Origin: SURF-24 sp964537965
GTDB lineage: Bacteria; Bacteroidota; Ignavibacteria; Ignavibacteriales; SURF-24
Direction of reading: 5' to 3'
Length of the DNA: 8,047 nt
Assembly (NCBI GenBank): GCA_964537965.1
Contig: CAZIDB010000213.1
Location: forward strand, 1-8,047
Shown here: positions 6,333-8,047 of the stretch, one piece after another
How positions within the stretch are numbered: the stretch's first letter is position 1
Layout: every line of letters starts with the position of its first letter
Program-made: the position numbers and the translations under genes
The notes under the pieces: generated by a model
Databases searched by the model: none
Told to the model about the DNA's origin: nothing
The model's input: only the letters and a program-made list of their open reading frames with translations

Positions 6333-7526
6333 TTAATTTAGAATTGCCACAATTTTTTTCTGCCGTTCGCCGCCGGTACAAATAACTTCTTTATCAGGTG
6401 TAATAAAAACATCAATTTCAGTTCTTACTCCAAAATCACCTGTGAAATATATTCCGGGTTCTAACGAAAATGAAGTTGATGGTAAGACAAGTCTTTCATC
6501 TTTGGTTTCAAAATTATCCATGTGAGCGCCGCTTCCGTGTGTTTCCGTTGTAATTGAATGACCGGTTCTGTGAATAAAATAATCACCATAGCCTGCATCA
6601 ATAATTACATTGCGTGCGGCATCATCAACTTCAAACCCTTTCAGGTTAAGACCACGGCTTAGTTTTGTCTTTATCAGGCTGAATGCACTGTCTCTTGCCT
6701 GGGCAACAACATCAAATATTTTTGTATACTTCTCCGGTACTTCATTACCAACGTAACCGGTCCATGTAATGTCTGCCATAGTTGCTTCCGGTGAATTTAC
6801 CTTTGCCCAAAGATCGATTAGTACAAAATCATTTTCCTTAATTTCTTTATATGTATTTGAGTCTGGTGCATAATGTGGGTTTGCGCTGTTTTCATTTACA
6901 GCAACAATAGGATTAGAATCAGTAATAAGATTTCTTTTCTTAAATTCATCCAGAATTAACTGCTGAACGTCGTACTCAGTAACATGTTCTTTGTTTGTTA
7001 TTTTTGATTTTATAAATGCAAATGAAATATCAACAATATCATATAGTGCTTTGGCAGCAATCTTATTTTCCTCATATTGTTCGTTTGTCCATAACGCACC
7101 AAACATTGATATAAGGTCACCGCTGCTTTTAATCTCTATGCCGAAGGTATTCAGATATTCAAGTGTACCTGCATCAACTCTTGAAACGTACGGGATGGCA
7201 TTCATCGGAGAATACTCCATTGCAATTTTATCACCTTTTCTTAGTACGGTTGAAAGTTGTTTCTGCAAAGAAGAATGACTTGAATAAGTACGTTTCTCAC
7301 CCGGTAAGTGATCAAGATGAAATGCTTCAATACCGTTCAATATTTTTACCGGCTCGCCCTGCTTTGGAATAAAATAAAATAATCTTCTTGTAAGATGGGC
7401 ATCCGGTTTAATGTTTAATATCTGGTGGGCAAGGTCATTTGAGCCTCTGAAATCGTAAAACAGCCAGCCATCAAAATTCATTTTGGTAAGAATGTCCTGG
7501 ATTTTTTTTAAATCAAATTCTGCCAT
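6333..7526 (-). CDS. M24-family Xaa-Pro aminopeptidase/dipeptidase
   Basis: A 397-residue cytosolic metallopeptidase that should release the N-terminal residue ahead of proline or split X-Pro dipeptides, helping peptide recycling. Residues about 1-140 are the creatinase N-terminal domain; about 150-390 are the pita-bread catalytic domain. The five dinuclear metal ligands are visible as D238 (IDLWAK), D252 (ADITWTG), H323 (TGHSI), E356 (LEPGIY) and E370 (RTEID), with auxiliary histidines H218 (NPHY) and H330 (ETHG). D238 to D252 is slightly longer than the common spacing of eleven, because of a short NSPEATM loop. The start is supported by the complete N-terminal domain; the ribosome site is weak (GGA about 6 nt ahead). 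It is first in a probable two-gene unit with the FAD/Fe-S dehydrogenase. Aminopeptidase P versus prolidase cannot be decided. Confidence 0.92.
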   Translation of the reverse strand: MAEFDLKKIQDILTKMNFDGWLFYDFRGSNDLAHQILNIKPDAHLTRRLFYFIPKQGEPVKILNGIEAFHLDHLPGEKRTYSSHSSLQKQLSTVLRKGDKIAMEYSPMNAIPYVSRVDAGTLEYLNTFGIEIKSSGDLISMFGALWTNEQYEENKIAAKALYDIVDISFAFIKSKITNKEHVTEYDVQQLILDEFKKRNLITDSNPIVAVNENSANPHYAPDSNTYKEIKENDFVLIDLWAKVNSPEATMADITWTGYVGNEVPEKYTKIFDVVAQARDSAFSLIKTKLSRGLNLKGFEVDDAARNVIIDAGYGDYFIHRTGHSITTETHGSGAHMDNFETKDERLVLPSTSFSLEPGIYFTGDFGVRTEIDVFITPDKEVICTGGERQKKIVAILN

Positions 7527-7774
7527 TTTAATTCCGTACTTTTATTTTTAATTGATTAAAATATACTAAAATCGAAAAGCCAATAAAACGAATAAATTTG
7601 AAAATAAAATTGTTGAACCATTTTCATCAAAACACTTTTATTCAGAATAGCCCTATCTTAAATCAAATAAAAAGTTGATAAAAGATTTCAAAACGATTTA
7701 TATTAAAAAGTATTTTCATTTTCAAAATCAATCCTACTCTGATTGTTGTATTAAGTAAATAGTAAATTTATTAA
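7527..7774. other. AT-rich non-coding stretch containing the likely promoter of the peptidase-dehydrogenase unit
   Basis: No open frame, RNA gene or repeat array was found in these 248 nt. They must hold the promoter for the - strand M24 peptidase unless it lies further out. On the - strand, TATATT (bases 7560-7565 read in reverse complement), about 35 nt ahead of the ATG, is a possible -10 box. No convincing -35 partner is seen, and low-complexity A/T runs make such matches cheap. Confidence 0.4.
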
Positions 7775-7803
7775 GGTACTTTTTTTAGCGTAAGAAAAGT
7801 ACC
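7775..7803. repeat. Near-perfect 29-nt hairpin with GGTACTTTT ends
   Basis: Bases 7775-7787 pair with 7791-7803: nine perfect pairs GGTACTTTT/AAAAGTACC, one T-G wobble, then three more pairs closing a GCG loop. The hairpin stands 11 nt to the left of the longer foldback element and may be its terminal module. It is not a typical intrinsic terminator, because both stem arms contain the T or A run themselves. It resembles small interspersed palindromes; copy number is unknown. Confidence 0.7.
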
Positions 7804-7811
7804 AAAAGAAA

Positions 7812-7955
7812 CATGCACTCTAAAAGAAATTCTAAAATTATCCTTCGTTTCGTTACAGAAAAAGAACTCCCCCGATTAAATCGGGGTCAAACAACTTTTT
7901 CTATTTAACACTTCACTACGGATAATTTCTTAACGAATTTCTTTTAATGTGCCTG
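7812..7955. repeat. Long imperfect foldback (MITE- or REP-like palindromic element)
   Basis: The two halves are inverted copies of one another with small gaps. Matching blocks are 7815-7818 with 7949-7952 (GCAC/GTGC), 7821-7832 with 7935-7946 (TAAAAGAAATTC, 12 perfect pairs), 7835-7843 with 7920-7928 (AAATTATCC, 9 pairs), 7857-7864 with 7895-7902 (AGAAAAAG, 8 pairs), and the central hairpin 7870-7886. The arms can extend to 7812 and 7955 with one mismatch. No protein is encoded in it. The structure is seen directly; identity as a mobile or dispersed element is inferred. No clear target-site duplication was found. Confidence 0.72.
7870..7886. terminator. Central GC-rich hairpin flanked by T-tracts on both strands
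   Basis: CCCCGAT (7870-7876) pairs perfectly with ATCGGGG (7880-7886) around a TAA loop. A CTTTTTCT tract follows on the + strand at 7895-7902, and the same tract follows on the - strand (bases 7857-7864 reversed). The layout could end transcripts from either side, though the T-tracts begin 5-9 nt beyond the stem. It is also the apex of the larger foldback, so termination may be only a by-product. Confidence 0.45.
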
Positions 7956-8047
7956 ACTTTTAATAGTTATTTTGGACAGTACTGATTTAGAATTGAATTA
8001 ATAAACCGCATTTGAAAATTATTTGGAAGTAAAAACAGTTTTTCGTT
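7956..8047. other. Non-coding tail of the window
   Basis: These 92 nt carry no open frame of note, no start with a ribosome site, and no repeat matching the foldback to the left. The next gene presumably lies beyond the window. Confidence 0.4.

Noticed and set aside
6991..7372. Two + strand open frames opposite the M24 peptidase
   Set aside because: They are antisense to its N-terminal and early catalytic domain, overlap one another, and show no protein-like family features.
7527..7774. tRNA or small RNA gene in the AT-rich spacer
   Set aside because: No cloverleaf-like GC-rich stems, TTCGAATC-like T-loop or other recognisable RNA signature could be found on either strand.
7775..7955. CRISPR array
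   Set aside because: The repeated blocks are inverted, not direct; there is no regular spacer pattern and no cas gene in the window.

Overview
The window is AT-rich bacterial chromosome with ordinary metabolic and regulatory genes. No phage, IS transposase, CRISPR array, tRNA or rRNA gene is visible. Several traits suggest a member of the Bacteroidota/Ignavibacteriota (FCB) side of the tree: a lipid phosphatase signal peptide ending in NAQ, a bacillithiol-type bacilliredoxin, a long GlcD-GlcF fusion oxidoreductase, and weak or variable Shine-Dalgarno sites. This placement is inferred from protein character and no database was consulted.

Left block, + strand (1-1120): the 3' end of a BrxA/BrxB-type bacilliredoxin, an Rrf2-family winged-helix regulator with an IscR-like cysteine triad, and a small single-domain rhodanese. 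The last two are 17 nt apart and look co-transcribed. Together they read as a small thiol/persulfide or Fe-S redox module. A GC-rich hairpin sits directly ahead of the regulator.

Middle block (1178-3402): an exported PAP2 lipid phosphatase on the - strand faces the rhodanese gene. It diverges from a family I inorganic pyrophosphatase on the + strand. Next is a stand-alone cobalamin-binding protein that carries the W-x9-EH signature of the CarH/LitR B12 photoreceptors but has no DNA-binding domain. It is the most interesting protein in the window.

Right block, - strand (7526 down to 3429): an M24 Xaa-Pro peptidase followed, 51 nt downstream, by a 950-residue FAD/Fe-S 2-hydroxyacid dehydrogenase of the Dld-II/YdiJ type. 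They probably form a two-gene transcription unit.

Far right (7527-8047): about 520 nt with no gene. It contains a 29-nt near-perfect GGTACTTTT hairpin and, right beside it, a roughly 144-nt imperfect foldback centred on a CCCCGAT/ATCGGGG hairpin. This looks like an interspersed or MITE-like palindromic element, and it is the most striking non-coding structure here.
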